Counted from the first letter of the stretch, positions 32,925-42,405 are shown. The stretch is 64,000 bases of DNA from Desulfobulbus rhabdoformis (GCF_016919065.1 NZ_JAFFQA010000017.1:1-64000); one strand, 5' to 3'. The notes: generated by a model not told the origin, from the sequence alone. Translations and numbers: made by a program.

Positions 32925-34711
32925 TACTTCGCCTCCTTTCTGGTGATCGCATCGAACTTGCACACCGACGCACACTGGCCGCAGCCGTTACACTGCACCT
33001 CGGTAATCTGGGCAACGCCTTTTTGTTTTTCACGGTAGCCGCGCGCCACCGCCTCTTCTGGGGTGAGCGGTGTCCAGCTGATAGCCGGGCAGCCCATCTG
33101 CACACACTGGGTGCAACCGGTACAGTTATCCAGATTGGTGGAGTAGACAGGTTTCTTGCGTTTCACCTCTTCAGGCAGCAGCACACAGGGAGCCCGACTG
33201 ATGATCACCGAGGGCTCGGCAACGGCGATCTCTTCCTTGAGCACCTTGCGAGTAGCCTCGACATCGTGGGGATTGACCACTGTAACGCGTTTGACGCCCA
33301 CAGCCTGGCAAAGCATCTCCAAGTTGAGTGCCGGTGCGGCCTCACCACGAATATTATGACCAGAGGCCGGGTTATCCTGGTGACCGGTCATGGCGGTGGT
33401 GCGGTTATCAAGAATGATCACCGTCGCATAGGAATTATTATAAACCAGGTTCAAAAGACCGGTGATGCCCGAATGCATAAAGGTGGAATCGCCCAAAACG
33501 GCGACGACCTTGCCCTCGCCCTCTTTGCCCATTGCCTTGGAAAGACCATGGGCCATGGTGATGGAAGCCCCCATACAGACACAGGCATCCATGGCGGAAA
33601 GCGGCGGCAGAAATCCCAGGGTATAACAGCCGATATCACCGGAGATGAAGACATCTTTTATTTTGGAGAGGCCAAAGAAAAGGCCGCGATGGGGACAACC
33701 GGCACACATGTTCGGTGGCCGCATGGGCAACTCGATTGGCTCAAAGAGTTCGCCGATGGAATCCGGCTCGATGGCCTTGCGCACAATAAAAGAGTTCAGC
33801 TCGCCCTGATTGGGGATCAAATCCTTACCGCGACAGGCAATGCCCATGGCTTTGAGATGGGTTTCGATGAAGGGATCGAGTTCCTCGACCACGATCAGCT
33901 CATCAAGGTTGGCTGCAAAGTCGCGGATCATCTGCTCCGGAAGCGGCCAGACCATGCCTAGCTTCAGCACCGGGGCGTCTGGGAAGGCTTCTTTGACGTA
34001 GTTGTAAGGGACACCGGAGGTGATAAAGCCGCGCTTGCCGCTTCCAGGTTCAATCCGGTTTTCGGGGAGGGTCTCCGCCAGCTCGCGAGCCGCCTGCATC
34101 CGTTTTTCCACGGCCACGCGACGAACGCGGGCGTTCCCGGGGAGCATAACCATTTTGGCCGGAGCTTTTTCCAGCGATGGTTCAGGCAGCTCAAGTTTCG
34201 TGCCCTTTTCCACCACGCCCTTTACATGGGCGATACGGGTGGTGATACGCATCATCACCGGGGTATCGAGTTCTTCACTGAGCCGGTAAGCGGTGGCCAT
34301 CATCTCTTTGGCCTCAGCCGGGTCAGAAGGCTCCATCAGGGGCAACTTGGCGGCATAGGCGTAGTTGCGGTTATCCTGCTCGTTCTGGGAGCTATGCATC
34401 TGGGGATCATCTGCATTAAGCACCACCAGACCACCACGAACGCCGGTATAGGCCGCAGTAAACAACGGGTCTGCTGCCACGTTGAGGCCGACATGTTTCA
34501 TGGTCGCCAGGGCTCGGGCACCGGCAAAAGACGCACCGATGGCAACCTCAAGTCCTACCTTCTCGTTGGGCGCCCACTCGGTATACACGCCCTCATAACG
34601 GGAGAGATTCCCCATGACCTCGGTCGACGGTGTTCCCGGATAGCCGGAAGCCACCCGCACACCTGCTTCCCAGGCACCCAAGGCGATCGCCTCGTTACCG
34701 GAAAGCCACAT
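32924..34711 (-). CDS. iorA: Indolepyruvate:ferredoxin oxidoreductase, alpha subunit
   Basis: 595 residues from MWLSGNEAIALGAWEAG at 34711, preceded by AAGGAG at 6-bp spacing; the longer frame to 34804 lacks a family match. Order of parts: pyruvate-oxidoreductase N-domain (VASGYPGTPSTEVMG), thiamine-diphosphate domain (CPHRGLFFGLSKI, then VAVLGDSTFMHSGITGLLNL), and a C-terminal bacterioferredoxin domain with two [4Fe-4S] motifs (NCTGCTQCVQMGCP and CNGCGQCASVCKFDA). First gene of the ior-paaK-ACT-liv run. It is the central enzyme of aromatic amino-acid oxidation in this cluster. Confidence 0.95.
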   Translation of the reverse strand: MWLSGNEAIALGAWEAGVRVASGYPGTPSTEVMGNLSRYEGVYTEWAPNEKVGLEVAIGASFAGARALATMKHVGLNVAADPLFTAAYTGVRGGLVVLNADDPQMHSSQNEQDNRNYAYAAKLPLMEPSDPAEAKEMMATAYRLSEELDTPVMMRITTRIAHVKGVVEKGTKLELPEPSLEKAPAKMVMLPGNARVRRVAVEKRMQAARELAETLPENRIEPGSGKRGFITSGVPYNYVKEAFPDAPVLKLGMVWPLPEQMIRDFAANLDELIVVEELDPFIETHLKAMGIACRGKDLIPNQGELNSFIVRKAIEPDSIGELFEPIELPMRPPNMCAGCPHRGLFFGLSKIKDVFISGDIGCYTLGFLPPLSAMDACVCMGASITMAHGLSKAMGKEGEGKVVAVLGDSTFMHSGITGLLNLVYNNSYATVIILDNRTTAMTGHQDNPASGHNIRGEAAPALNLEMLCQAVGVKRVTVVNPHDVEATRKVLKEEIAVAEPSVIISRAPCVLLPEEVKRKKPVYSTNLDNCTGCTQCVQMGCPAISWTPLTPEEAVARGYREKQKGVAQITEVQCNGCGQCASVCKFDAITRKEAK

Positions 34712-35015
34712 CTTGTTCTCCTTGTCAAACCCCACGTCATTCCTCCTCTGCACGCCCTTGCACGGGCGGGTCGAAATGCTGTTGTCACAATGCGGTGAGG
34801 GCAAGTGGACCGGGACGGACAGACAGAGTCCTCCCAGTGGATCGCTCGCGTCACCCTATTGATGTGTTTTCAAGGCATCCTCGAAAACGATTAAAATCAG
34901 ATATGATTATTTTTCAGGCCCCATCCTTACCTTGAATCAAGCCTCAAAGGCAAGTGCTTTTTCCCCTGCTTTTCCCTTAGATCCTTGTCTTCCAAAGGTA
35001 TGCGGCTTTGCTCAT
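34712..35015. other. Intergenic region upstream of iorA
   Basis: About 300 bp. A small GC hairpin (CGCCC/GGGCG near 34752-34766) lies in the leader; no promoter could be called with confidence, and no RNA gene is seen. Confidence 0.35.
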
Positions 35016-36776
35016 TCAATGTTTTTCCGGAGCGGCTTGTGCTGCTTGTTGTAAAGACAGAGTCCAGGTTGCCTGGTGTTGATCCAGGTTAACTGTCGCC
35101 AACACCAGCGGGCTCGATTCCATCAACTTAAATAGTGCTTGGTTGATCCGGGTCAGGGAAATATTTCTGGTACTGGACAAGATACCTCCAAGCCAGTGCA
35201 GTGTCGGTCGAATTTTGGGAGCCATTTTCTGCGGATAGACCAACAGGGCGCTGCTGTTGGCACTGCTCAGACGCATGCTCAACTCTTCTCCCAGTTGGGT
35301 CGCAACATCAGAGTTGAGCCCAGGAGGCTGCCGTGCTGCCTGCAGCCGCGAAACCATTCCGGCCTTACTGGTGGAAAGAAGAAGCAGGGAGTCGATCAAG
35401 GCCAGGGCTGGCTGAGCATCCTTGTCGGCAAGCAGTGGCCAGGAGAAGACGGATACCCCATGTATCTGCTCCTGCTGCTCATGGATAAGCTCATTTGTCT
35501 TCATGGCCTGACGCAGTCCCTTCACCATATTCACTGCCGCGGCTTTATCCCGCAGGGAGGCAAAAAAACTCATCTTGGGGGCGGGAAAAAGAGCCGCACG
35601 CACCATATCATCCAGGATAAATCCATATTGGGGGCCGAGTGCCCGATGCAGGGTGGCGAGATCAAAACCGAACTGTGCACGCAGGCGGGCGTCCACCTGC
35701 TCAGGATCCAGGTTGTTCGTGTGGAGAATATGCTCTATCAACTCCGGCCTGAGCGAAGATGACCATCCATAGGCAAGGGTGGAGTTTTCCAGCAGCCTCA
35801 GGCTCTGGTTGGGAGAAGAGGCCGAATCAACCGCGCTTTGCAACAGGGGATGCAGTTTTTGGTACTCGTAGGTCGCTTGCGCACCAGTTTCCAGGGAATG
35901 TTTGTCCGCGTAGCTCAGGAGGGAAAAATCACGCACCCCCGCAAGCAACGGGGCAGAAGGGACGAGCGCGGGAATGTTTTGCATAAACGCGCGTAAATGC
36001 ACGGGATTGACAAAAACACGCAAAAAGGACTGCTCCTGGGCAACTCTGTGCCAGAGGCCAAGGACGCGAATAAAGGGTGATGACTGTGCAAGAGGGCGGC
36101 CTTCTTTGTCGGCAGCCAGGAGGCAGCGTTTAATTGTATCCGGGTTATAGGCCAAGAAAAGCATCTTCCCCTCGGTGTACCCATAGAGAACCTGGCCCGG
36201 TTCAAATTCCACCCGCACCAACTCGAGCCCATCGACCTCCTCACGGCTTAGCCCCTCTGTCTTGACAATGCGACTAAAAAGATCCAAAGCACCGGCCACA
36301 GTGGTACGGGCAAGGACGACCAGAGATTGGCGAAACACGGGCACGAATGCGGAGGGACTACCCTGGTCGGATGGAGGCACCAGGGCCAGCGTGAGATCAT
36401 GGCCAAAGACCGCCCGAATGGAGGGGGTGGAAAACACTGCGGCCGCTGTATTAGCCATGCGATCGTATTCTTGCTGGTCCTGCCTGCTTCCTCCCAGATC
36501 CTTAATGACCGCATGCATGTTTTCCTTGGAAAAAAAATGGCCAAGGGGTGTATCTGGAAAGGCCGCACTCATCCGGGCGAGGTGAAGCAGGTTGACCGTT
36601 GCCACGGTCGTGTCCGGAAGATACCGGGCATACTCATTGTCTACTACCTGAGCGAACCAACTCAAATACACGCCAGCGACGACAAAGACGGCGACAAGCA
36701 CCAGCATCAACCATTTTCTTCGAATGATTATTAGTTTCTGCATAATTGTCCGTGCCTTCTCCGGTTTATGGTTCAT
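35016..36776 (-). CDS. Membrane-anchored exported protein, DUF3352-like
   Basis: 586 residues; ATG at 36743 (MQKLIIIRRKWL) is an alternative start. One N-terminal membrane helix (LMLVLVAVFVVAGVYLSWFA) anchors a large extracytoplasmic region. It is mostly alpha/beta with repeated features such as VVLARTTVAGALDLFSRIV and VLATVNLDQHQATWTLSLQ, resembling DUF3352-type proteins of unknown function. Its start overlaps the stop of the ABC-F gene, so they are likely co-transcribed. No catalytic motif was found. Confidence 0.6.
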   Translation of the reverse strand: MNHKPEKARTIMQKLIIIRRKWLMLVLVAVFVVAGVYLSWFAQVVDNEYARYLPDTTVATVNLLHLARMSAAFPDTPLGHFFSKENMHAVIKDLGGSRQDQQEYDRMANTAAAVFSTPSIRAVFGHDLTLALVPPSDQGSPSAFVPVFRQSLVVLARTTVAGALDLFSRIVKTEGLSREEVDGLELVRVEFEPGQVLYGYTEGKMLFLAYNPDTIKRCLLAADKEGRPLAQSSPFIRVLGLWHRVAQEQSFLRVFVNPVHLRAFMQNIPALVPSAPLLAGVRDFSLLSYADKHSLETGAQATYEYQKLHPLLQSAVDSASSPNQSLRLLENSTLAYGWSSSLRPELIEHILHTNNLDPEQVDARLRAQFGFDLATLHRALGPQYGFILDDMVRAALFPAPKMSFFASLRDKAAAVNMVKGLRQAMKTNELIHEQQEQIHGVSVFSWPLLADKDAQPALALIDSLLLLSTSKAGMVSRLQAARQPPGLNSDVATQLGEELSMRLSSANSSALLVYPQKMAPKIRPTLHWLGGILSSTRNISLTRINQALFKLMESSPLVLATVNLDQHQATWTLSLQQAAQAAPEKH

Positions 36777-38767
36777 CAGTTTTCGGAAGCGGCCAATTCC
36801 TCTTCGATTGCTTCAATGGCTTGCTGCGCCTCTTCCCACCGCTGGTAGGCCCGCTCCAGATGGCGCTCCACCTGGGCGTACTCTTTGGAGGTCGCGCTCC
36901 ACTGCTCCTGATCGTTGTACAGCTCCGGATCGGCCATCAGAGCTTCAAGCTCTGCTTTGCGGCCTTCATGCTTTTCAATCTCCTGCTCGGCCTGATCGCT
37001 CTTTTTCTTCCAGGGGCCAATCTTTTTGTTAAGAAGCTGACGTTCTTGAGCGCGGCGCTTGCGCTCGGCTTTTTTATCCACAGAGCCCGGATTTGCAGAA
37101 ACTTCCTCTTTACCGGGACCGGTCTTTTTGGCCGCAACCGCCTGCTCGGCCTTTCCCGCCTCCATCTTTTTGCGCCACTCCAGGTAATCATCCACATTCC
37201 CTTCATGGATGGTTGCCTTGCCGTCTCTGATCTCAAGGACCTTGTTGACAAAGGAGTTCACGAAAAAACGGTTATGGGAGACCACGACAATGGTCCCCTC
37301 GTACTGGGCCATGGCCTCCTGCAAAATCTCCTGGGAGCTCATGTCCAGGTGGTTGGTGGGCTCATCCAACAACAGCATATTGGCCGGGCGCACCAGCATC
37401 TTGGCCAGGGCCACACGGGATTTCTCGCCACCGGAAAGAACCCGCACCTGCTTTTCCACCTCATCGCCGGTAAAGAGGAAGGCCCCCAGAAGCGAGCGGA
37501 CCTGGGTAATACTCATGTCGGTTGCCGTATGATAGACCGTGTCGACAATGCTCAATTCACCGGGCAACTCTTGGGCCTGGTGCTGACCAAAGTAGGAGAG
37601 GATCACATTATGACCGGGTTTGATCTCCCCCTCGGCTGGCTCCAGTCCGGCGATAATCTTCATCAGGGTCGTTTTACCGGCACCATTGACACCAACCACC
37701 GCCAGCTTATCACCTCGCTGCAGATCGAGTTTGACCCCGTCAAAGACTTTGACTCCATTAAAACTCTTGCAGACATTGTCGAGCTTAAGCACGTCGCGCC
37801 CGGAAGGTGCGGCAGGGGGAAAGGAAAAATGGATAGAACGATCGGTTTCCGAAAGCTCGATCCGCTCCATCTTTTCCAACTGTTTCACCCGGCTCTGCAC
37901 CTGCTTGGCCTTGGTGGATTTCGCGCGAAAACGGGTAATAAAGCGCTCACTCTGCCGAATCTGGGCTTGTTGATTTTCGTAGGCAGCCCGCTCAAGCTCC
38001 AGGCGCTGTTCCTTTTCCACCAGGTAATGGGAGTAGTTACCGCGAAAGACGGACAACTTGCCCAAACTCAACTCCCAGGTTGTGGAAGTGATCCGGTCCA
38101 GAAAGGAGCGGTCATGGGAAATGATCACCATGGATCCCTGGTAACTTAAAAGAAAATCCTCCAGCCAGGTGAGCGAGTCTAGATCCAGATGGTTGGTGGG
38201 CTCATCCAACAGGAGCAACGAGGGACGCTTGAGCAGCAGCTTGGCAAGTAGCAGACGCATAATCCAGCCACCGGAAAAACTCTTGACCTCCTTTTCCAGG
38301 TCCTCGGATGAAAAACCCAGACCAAAAAGTACCTGCTCCACCTGAGGGCGAATGCGAAAGACATCGCTGCCCTCCAACTGATGCTGCAACTCGCCCTGGC
38401 GGTTCAAGAGCGATTCGATCTCCGGGCTGTCCGCATCCAGCAGAGCCAGCTCGGCGCTCACCTGATCCAGCTCTTCCTGCTGGGCAAGCACATCGTCAAA
38501 GGCGGATTCGGCCTCGGCAAAGAGTGAACGGCTGCCCAACTCAATGCTCACCTCCTGGGGCAGATAGGCCACGGAAAACCAGGAGGCCCGATTGACGATC
38601 CCCGGGTCCACCTCCTGCTGGCCGCACATGATTTTCAGAAGCGTGGATTTCCCCGCACCATTGACACCGGCCAGACCGACCTTGTCGCCGGTATGGATCT
38701 GCACCGAAACGTTGCGAAAGATATGTTTACTGCCGTATTGCAGGTTGAGATCGTTAATACTGAGCAT
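36776..38767 (-). CDS. ABC-F ATPase (Uup/YheS-like)
   Basis: About 663 residues from MLSINDLNLQYGSKHIFRNV at 38767. There are two ATPase domains and no membrane segment: Walker A GLAGVNGAGKSTLLK and VGVNGAGKTTLMK; signatures SFSGGWIMRLLLAK and VLSGGEKSRVALAK; Walker B LLLLDEPTNHLD (twice). An interdomain linker and a C-terminal coiled coil (RRAQERQLLNKKIGPWKKK) complete the ABC-F form. These proteins bind the ribosomal E site or DNA and regulate translation or protect the ribosome. Confidence 0.93.
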   Translation of the reverse strand: MLSINDLNLQYGSKHIFRNVSVQIHTGDKVGLAGVNGAGKSTLLKIMCGQQEVDPGIVNRASWFSVAYLPQEVSIELGSRSLFAEAESAFDDVLAQQEELDQVSAELALLDADSPEIESLLNRQGELQHQLEGSDVFRIRPQVEQVLFGLGFSSEDLEKEVKSFSGGWIMRLLLAKLLLKRPSLLLLDEPTNHLDLDSLTWLEDFLLSYQGSMVIISHDRSFLDRITSTTWELSLGKLSVFRGNYSHYLVEKEQRLELERAAYENQQAQIRQSERFITRFRAKSTKAKQVQSRVKQLEKMERIELSETDRSIHFSFPPAAPSGRDVLKLDNVCKSFNGVKVFDGVKLDLQRGDKLAVVGVNGAGKTTLMKIIAGLEPAEGEIKPGHNVILSYFGQHQAQELPGELSIVDTVYHTATDMSITQVRSLLGAFLFTGDEVEKQVRVLSGGEKSRVALAKMLVRPANMLLLDEPTNHLDMSSQEILQEAMAQYEGTIVVVSHNRFFVNSFVNKVLEIRDGKATIHEGNVDDYLEWRKKMEAGKAEQAVAAKKTGPGKEEVSANPGSVDKKAERKRRAQERQLLNKKIGPWKKKSDQAEQEIEKHEGRKAELEALMADPELYNDQEQWSATSKEYAQVERHLERAYQRWEEAQQAIEAIEEELAASEN

Positions 38768-38827
38768 GAAAATGTTGTCTGTATTTGAGCTGTTGAAATG
38801 TTTTTTCGTCCATAATTCCACGTAACC

Positions 38828-38918
38828 GGTGGGCACAAACTACGTGCCCACCCTACTCCGAGATACAATATACCTCTGAGCCTGTAGGGTGGCGCAAGCG
38901 GCTGTTTGCTTGCCCACC
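38828..38918. repeat. REP pair (BIME) left of the REP transposase
   Basis: GGTGGGCACAAACTACGTGC then CCACCCTAC, and ~45 bp on GTAGGGTGGCGCAAGCGGCT then GTTTGCTTGCCCACC. These are two palindromic units facing each other. The same pair occurs at 39559-39654. Confidence 0.9.
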
Positions 38919-38945
38919 GATGAATCCCCCTCTCCAGCAATCTCT

Positions 38946-39494
38946 TTATTCACCAAAGCAAGGACTGGATGCATCAAGATTCTGCCCGCCCCAATCAGGC
39001 GAATAATTCCCCAGGCGAACTTGCCGATGGAAGGTTGAGAAAGGCCAATCCACCACCTGCTTTACCCAACCATGTTTCACAGGGTTGTAATGGATATAAT
39101 CCATATATATTCTGTAATCTCGGTCGCATGTGATCTGGTGTTCCCAGAAGCGCCGTTGCCAGATGGTTAATTCTCGCGTTTTTTTCCTGGAGGCGTTCAT
39201 CCAGGCTTCTACATGAAAGAGGTGTTTGCAGCGTTTGGAAAACGTGGATTTTATTCGACTCCAGCGCATTGAAAAATCAGAATCCCCTGGAGGTAACGTC
39301 CATATACAATGCAGATGATCAGGAAGCAACACCCAGGCATCAATGACAAAGGGACAGGCCTCTCGAGTCTCCCGTACCACCTTTCCCAGGATGTTTCGCG
39401 CTTCAAGAGAGTCAAACAGACGCCTACGTCGATACGTTACTACGGTGAAGAAAAAGGTCCCACCCGTTGCATCTGAACGACGATAATTGGGCAT
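38946..39494 (-). CDS. REP-associated tyrosine transposase (RAYT)
   Basis: 182 residues of the Y1-transposase (TnpA-REP) family. The N-terminal GTFFFTVVTYRRRRLF and WVLLPDHLHCIWTLP carry the HUH metal pair (HLH). MDYIHYNPVKHG includes the catalytic Tyr helix (DYIHYNPVKHG is the family hallmark). It cuts and pastes REP DNA as single strands. It sits between two near-identical REP pairs, the classic REPtron arrangement, and probably mobilised the other copies of this repeat. The reading frame is intact. Confidence 0.93.
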   Translation of the reverse strand: MPNYRRSDATGGTFFFTVVTYRRRRLFDSLEARNILGKVVRETREACPFVIDAWVLLPDHLHCIWTLPPGDSDFSMRWSRIKSTFSKRCKHLFHVEAWMNASRKKTRELTIWQRRFWEHQITCDRDYRIYMDYIHYNPVKHGWVKQVVDWPFSTFHRQVRLGNYSPDWGGQNLDASSPCFGE

Positions 39495-39558
39495 TGTCTA
39501 TGACCTGGATTGTTTTGCGTTTATGGGGTTAACGGTACACCAGTTACCCCACCTCGAC

Positions 39559-39654
39559 GGTGGGCACAAACTACGTGCCCACCCTACTCTCCCCAGGGAA
39601 TAAACCAAATGCTGAGCTGGTAGGGTGGCGCAAGCGGCTGTTTGCTTGCCCACC
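39559..39654. repeat. REP pair (BIME) right of the REP transposase
   Basis: Same order and orientation as at 38828-38918: GGTGGGCACAAACTACGTGC, then GTAGGGTGGCGCAAGCGGCT and GTTTGCTTGCCCACC. It ends 10 bp before the radical SAM stop codon. Confidence 0.9.
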
Positions 39655-39664
39655 AAAGATCCTC

Positions 39665-40729
39665 TTACTCCGTCAAGCGGACCGTACCCCGCGGCTGGTC
39701 GGGATCGGTCTGCAAGGTAAAACGATTATGCAAGCCGAGTTGGCGCAGTCGCTTTATGTTTGCTGAATGCAGCCCTCGAAATACCGATTGGTCACGCTCG
39801 TTTATAACTAGATGTACCGGTTGTCCTGCCGATACAGAGGCTAATAGCCTGCGCGTGGCATGGAACATCAGTCGCGCTTGAACCATCTCCCCAAAGGCCG
39901 GGTGATAAGGCCCCGCCACCAGGGATGCTTCAAGCTCCGGCCCCGGTTGCAGGCCCATGCGTACCACCCTGATCCCGTGATCGTCAAACCGTTTTTTCAT
40001 GAAGGACGCCTGAAGCACTGCCCGATGAAGACTCAAAGGCTGAAATTGTCCCTGGCGATAGATGCTCTCAAGTCTGCTCCCCTGAAGCACCAACACCGGA
40101 TACAGACGGATCAGATTCGGCCTGAGGGCAATAACCTGGGCAAGGGTACGTCGCAGGGAGGCAAAACTCTGGCCAGGCAGGCCAAGCATCAGTTGAATAC
40201 CCAACGTAAACTGATAGGATTTGATCAACTCAGCTGCCTTCATGGTCGCCTCTGCGCTATGACCGCGACCGGCCTGCCAGAGTACCAGATCATCCAGGGA
40301 CTGGACGCCCAGTTCAACAACGCCGACACCAAACTCTTTGAGCAGGGTCAGGCGTTCGCTATCAATATAATCCGGGCGGGTGGAAAGGCGAATCTCCTGT
40401 ACCCTGCCCTGGCGAAGATAGGGCTGAACCGCTCCCAGAAGCGAACGTTGCCGCTGGAGCGGCAAGCCGGTGAAGCTGCCCCCGTAAAAAGCAACCTGAA
40501 CCTGACGAGCCCCTGCTCCGCTGCGGTCTAGCCAGGTTTCAACGATCTGCCCTACCCCGGTTGCATCAATTGGGTCTGCGGATTGTCCGCTGATTTGATG
40601 TTGATTACAAAAGCTGCAACAGTACGGACAGCCTTCGTGGGGGATAAAGACAGGGATAACCAGCAGCTTTTTTTGCAGAGATCGACCATGGGCTGGGGCC
40701 GCAGCCTCTCTCCTGACTGAGGTGCGCAA
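39665..40729 (-). CDS. Radical SAM protein (Elp3-like)
   Basis: 354 residues. The cluster motif GCPYCCSFCNQ fits C-x3-C-x2-C (~residues 34-41), followed by SAM-binding AFYGGSFTG (the GGE-type loop) and ELGVQSLDDLVLWQAGRGH. The layout matches the Elp3/HemN-like oxidoreductases that modify tRNA or cofactors, but there is no acetyltransferase domain. It starts directly after rnc (adjacent, no gap), so the two are co-transcribed; a link to RNA maturation is plausible. Substrate unknown. Confidence 0.85.
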   Translation of the reverse strand: MRTSVRREAAAPAHGRSLQKKLLVIPVFIPHEGCPYCCSFCNQHQISGQSADPIDATGVGQIVETWLDRSGAGARQVQVAFYGGSFTGLPLQRQRSLLGAVQPYLRQGRVQEIRLSTRPDYIDSERLTLLKEFGVGVVELGVQSLDDLVLWQAGRGHSAEATMKAAELIKSYQFTLGIQLMLGLPGQSFASLRRTLAQVIALRPNLIRLYPVLVLQGSRLESIYRQGQFQPLSLHRAVLQASFMKKRFDDHGIRVVRMGLQPGPELEASLVAGPYHPAFGEMVQARLMFHATRRLLASVSAGQPVHLVINERDQSVFRGLHSANIKRLRQLGLHNRFTLQTDPDQPRGTVRLTE

Positions 40730-41461
40730 TCAGGCCTCGTTTGACTGGAGGGAATCAAGCGCTGAACGAGCAGCCTGCTGCTCCGCCTCTTTTTTACTGG
40801 AGGCCTGACCACTACCAAGGGATTCTCCCCGAAAGTTGACCGAGATGGAAAACAAGCGGGCATGCGCAGGGCCCTCTTCACTGACCAGCACATACTCAGG
40901 TCCTTCGTTGTAGCGCTCCTGGAGGAGCTCCTGCAGAGCACTCTTGGCATCGGCCGAGACCAGCCGCTCCTGGTGCTGATCGATATGCGGCTCAAAAAAG
41001 CGGCGAACAAAGGTTAAAGCCTCATCATAGCCTCCGTCCAGAAAGAGTGCCCCCACCAGGGCCTCATAGGCGCAGGAGAGGATTGAGGATTTGTCCCGCC
41101 CGTTGGAGGCATCTTCCCCCTTTCCAAGCAGAAGATACTTGCCCAGGTCGATTTCGCGGGCACGTTCAGCCAGTCCCTGCTCATTGACCAGAGCAGAACG
41201 TATGCGGGTGAGCTTGCCCTCGCGCATTTCCGGAAAGCGAACAAATAAAATATACCCGACCGTCAGGTCTAAAACCGCATCCCCCAAAAACTCCTGGGTT
41301 TCATTATGGCGTCCGTCGTCAAGCCGCTCAAAAGCAAAAGAACTATGTACGAGGGAGAGTTGCAGCAGTCGCAGGTCATTGAACTGATATCCGATTTGGA
41401 CCTGCAACTCGTGCAACCCTTCCTCGTTATCCTGGATCAGGTTAGAAATAGTGGTTCCCAT
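40730..41461 (-). CDS. rnc: Ribonuclease III
   Basis: 243 residues. It cleaves double-stranded RNA in rRNA and mRNA processing. The nuclease domain has NETQEFLGDAVLDLTVGYIL (the ERLEFLGDAVL signature, metal-binding Glu and Asp) and a second acidic site, CAYEALVGALFLDGGYDEA. The C-terminal dsRNA-binding domain reads SADAKSALQELLQE through SSKKEAEQQAARSALD. Normal length and complete. First of a pair with the radical SAM gene. Confidence 0.96.
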   Translation of the reverse strand: MGTTISNLIQDNEEGLHELQVQIGYQFNDLRLLQLSLVHSSFAFERLDDGRHNETQEFLGDAVLDLTVGYILFVRFPEMREGKLTRIRSALVNEQGLAERAREIDLGKYLLLGKGEDASNGRDKSSILSCAYEALVGALFLDGGYDEALTFVRRFFEPHIDQHQERLVSADAKSALQELLQERYNEGPEYVLVSEEGPAHARLFSISVNFRGESLGSGQASSKKEAEQQAARSALDSLQSNEA

Positions 41462-41476
41462 GGGTTTGATTTCCCC

Positions 41477-41504
41477 TTGTCAAAAAATAAATCTATGGTA
41501 TAAA
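41477..41504 (+). promoter_or_regulatory. Promoter of tRNA-Cys
   Basis: TTGTCA (-35, 41477-41482) and TATAAA (-10, 41499-41504) with a 16-bp spacer, ending 13 bp before the tRNA. Confidence 0.7.
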
Positions 41505-41517
41505 GCCGCACATCGAA

Positions 41518-41592
41518 GGCGACGTAGCCAAGTGGTAAGGCAGTGGTCTGCAAAACCATTATTCAGCGGTTCAAATCCGCTCGTCGCCTCCA
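41518..41592 (+). tRNA. tRNA-Cys(GCA), with encoded CCA
   Basis: Full cloverleaf: acceptor GGCGACG/CGTCGCC, anticodon loop CTGCAAA (GCA), T arm AGCGG-TTCAAAT-CCGCT, discriminator T, CCA at 41590-41592. It has its own promoter and terminator. Confidence 0.97.
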
Positions 41593-41602
41593 GCAAACAT
41601 GT

Positions 41603-41639
41603 AAGCGGTCACAAAGCAATGCTTTGTGACCGCTTTTTT
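41603..41639 (+). terminator. Terminator of tRNA-Cys
   Basis: AAGCGGTCACAAAG pairs perfectly with CTTTGTGACCGCTT and is followed by a T6 run. Confidence 0.95.
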
Positions 41640-41705
41640 GTTGTGTGAAGCCCACAAGTTTACCTGATAGCTCCTTCGGGGTCAAGGTAAGGTGGGATTG
41701 GGAAT

Positions 41706-41740
41706 AAAAAAAGGCAGGCCCTTGGGGCCTGCCTTTTGTG
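41706..41740 (-). terminator. Terminator of the PEP-CTERM gene
   Basis: AAAGGCAGGCC / GGCCTGCCTTT stem, with a T run on the minus-strand side. Confidence 0.9.
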
Positions 41741-41763
41741 TATTTGCTTCTGGAATCAGGTAA

Positions 41764-42405
41764 TCAGCTTCTTTTACGCCGGGCGATTCCTGCTAGACCT
41801 GCGATGCCGGTGCCGAGGAGAAGCATTGTGGCTGGTTCGGGAACAGGATTATACTCTCCAACCGCAAGAAAAGTGCTCGTTTCACCCTCCATTGCCTCAA
41901 AGTCCCTTAGGTGCCCTACAAAGGTCCATCCATCAGCATTCTCTACAGCTATATCTTCAATAGTAAGCCCAGTAATCAGGATATTAAATTCTAGCGGATT
42001 GACAGTTTCATTGATCGCAGTCCCCTTGTATAAAAATTCAAAGGCCCCAAACCCACCATCCGATTTATTGTAGACTATCGTCCAGTTTCCATCAGCACCA
42101 TTCAGGAGTTCAATGTCATTTGTGGTAACGCTAAGATTTTCATACAAATTGAATAAAAACTTATCCCAGGCCATATTGTTTACATTAGCAAAATAATCCG
42201 TATTGGCAGCAATGGATACATTCAAATAATTACTATATTCTGTAATAGTCACCGAACCATACCCTTCCGCCGGATCACCTGACCACGCCCCAAATACATT
42301 GCTGTAACCAAATAAAAACTCTTGAGAATCAGCATATGCAGGTACAGTAGACGTTAAAATGAAAATCCCAGAAACCAATATTAGAATAGAGCTTAGCCTT
42401 TTCAT
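41764..42405 (-). CDS. PEP-CTERM exported protein
   Basis: 213 residues. A signal peptide covers 1-25 (SSILILVSGIFILTSTVPAYA). The C-terminus has the PEP-CTERM sorting signal: VPEPATMLLLGTGIAGLAGI then ARRKRS, that is, the PEP box, a hydrophobic helix and an Arg/Lys tail. An exosortase would cleave it on export to the surface or exopolysaccharide matrix. The middle is beta-rich and Asn/Asp-rich with no known domain. No exosortase is in the window. It stands alone with its own terminator. Confidence 0.9.
   Translation of the reverse strand: MKRLSSILILVSGIFILTSTVPAYADSQEFLFGYSNVFGAWSGDPAEGYGSVTITEYSNYLNVSIAANTDYFANVNNMAWDKFLFNLYENLSVTTNDIELLNGADGNWTIVYNKSDGGFGAFEFLYKGTAINETVNPLEFNILITGLTIEDIAVENADGWTFVGHLRDFEAMEGETSTFLAVGEYNPVPEPATMLLLGTGIAGLAGIARRKRS

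Noticed and set aside
41451..41648. 65-codon frame overlapping tRNA-Cys
   Set aside because: It reads through the tRNA and its terminator, so it is a shadow of RNA sequence.
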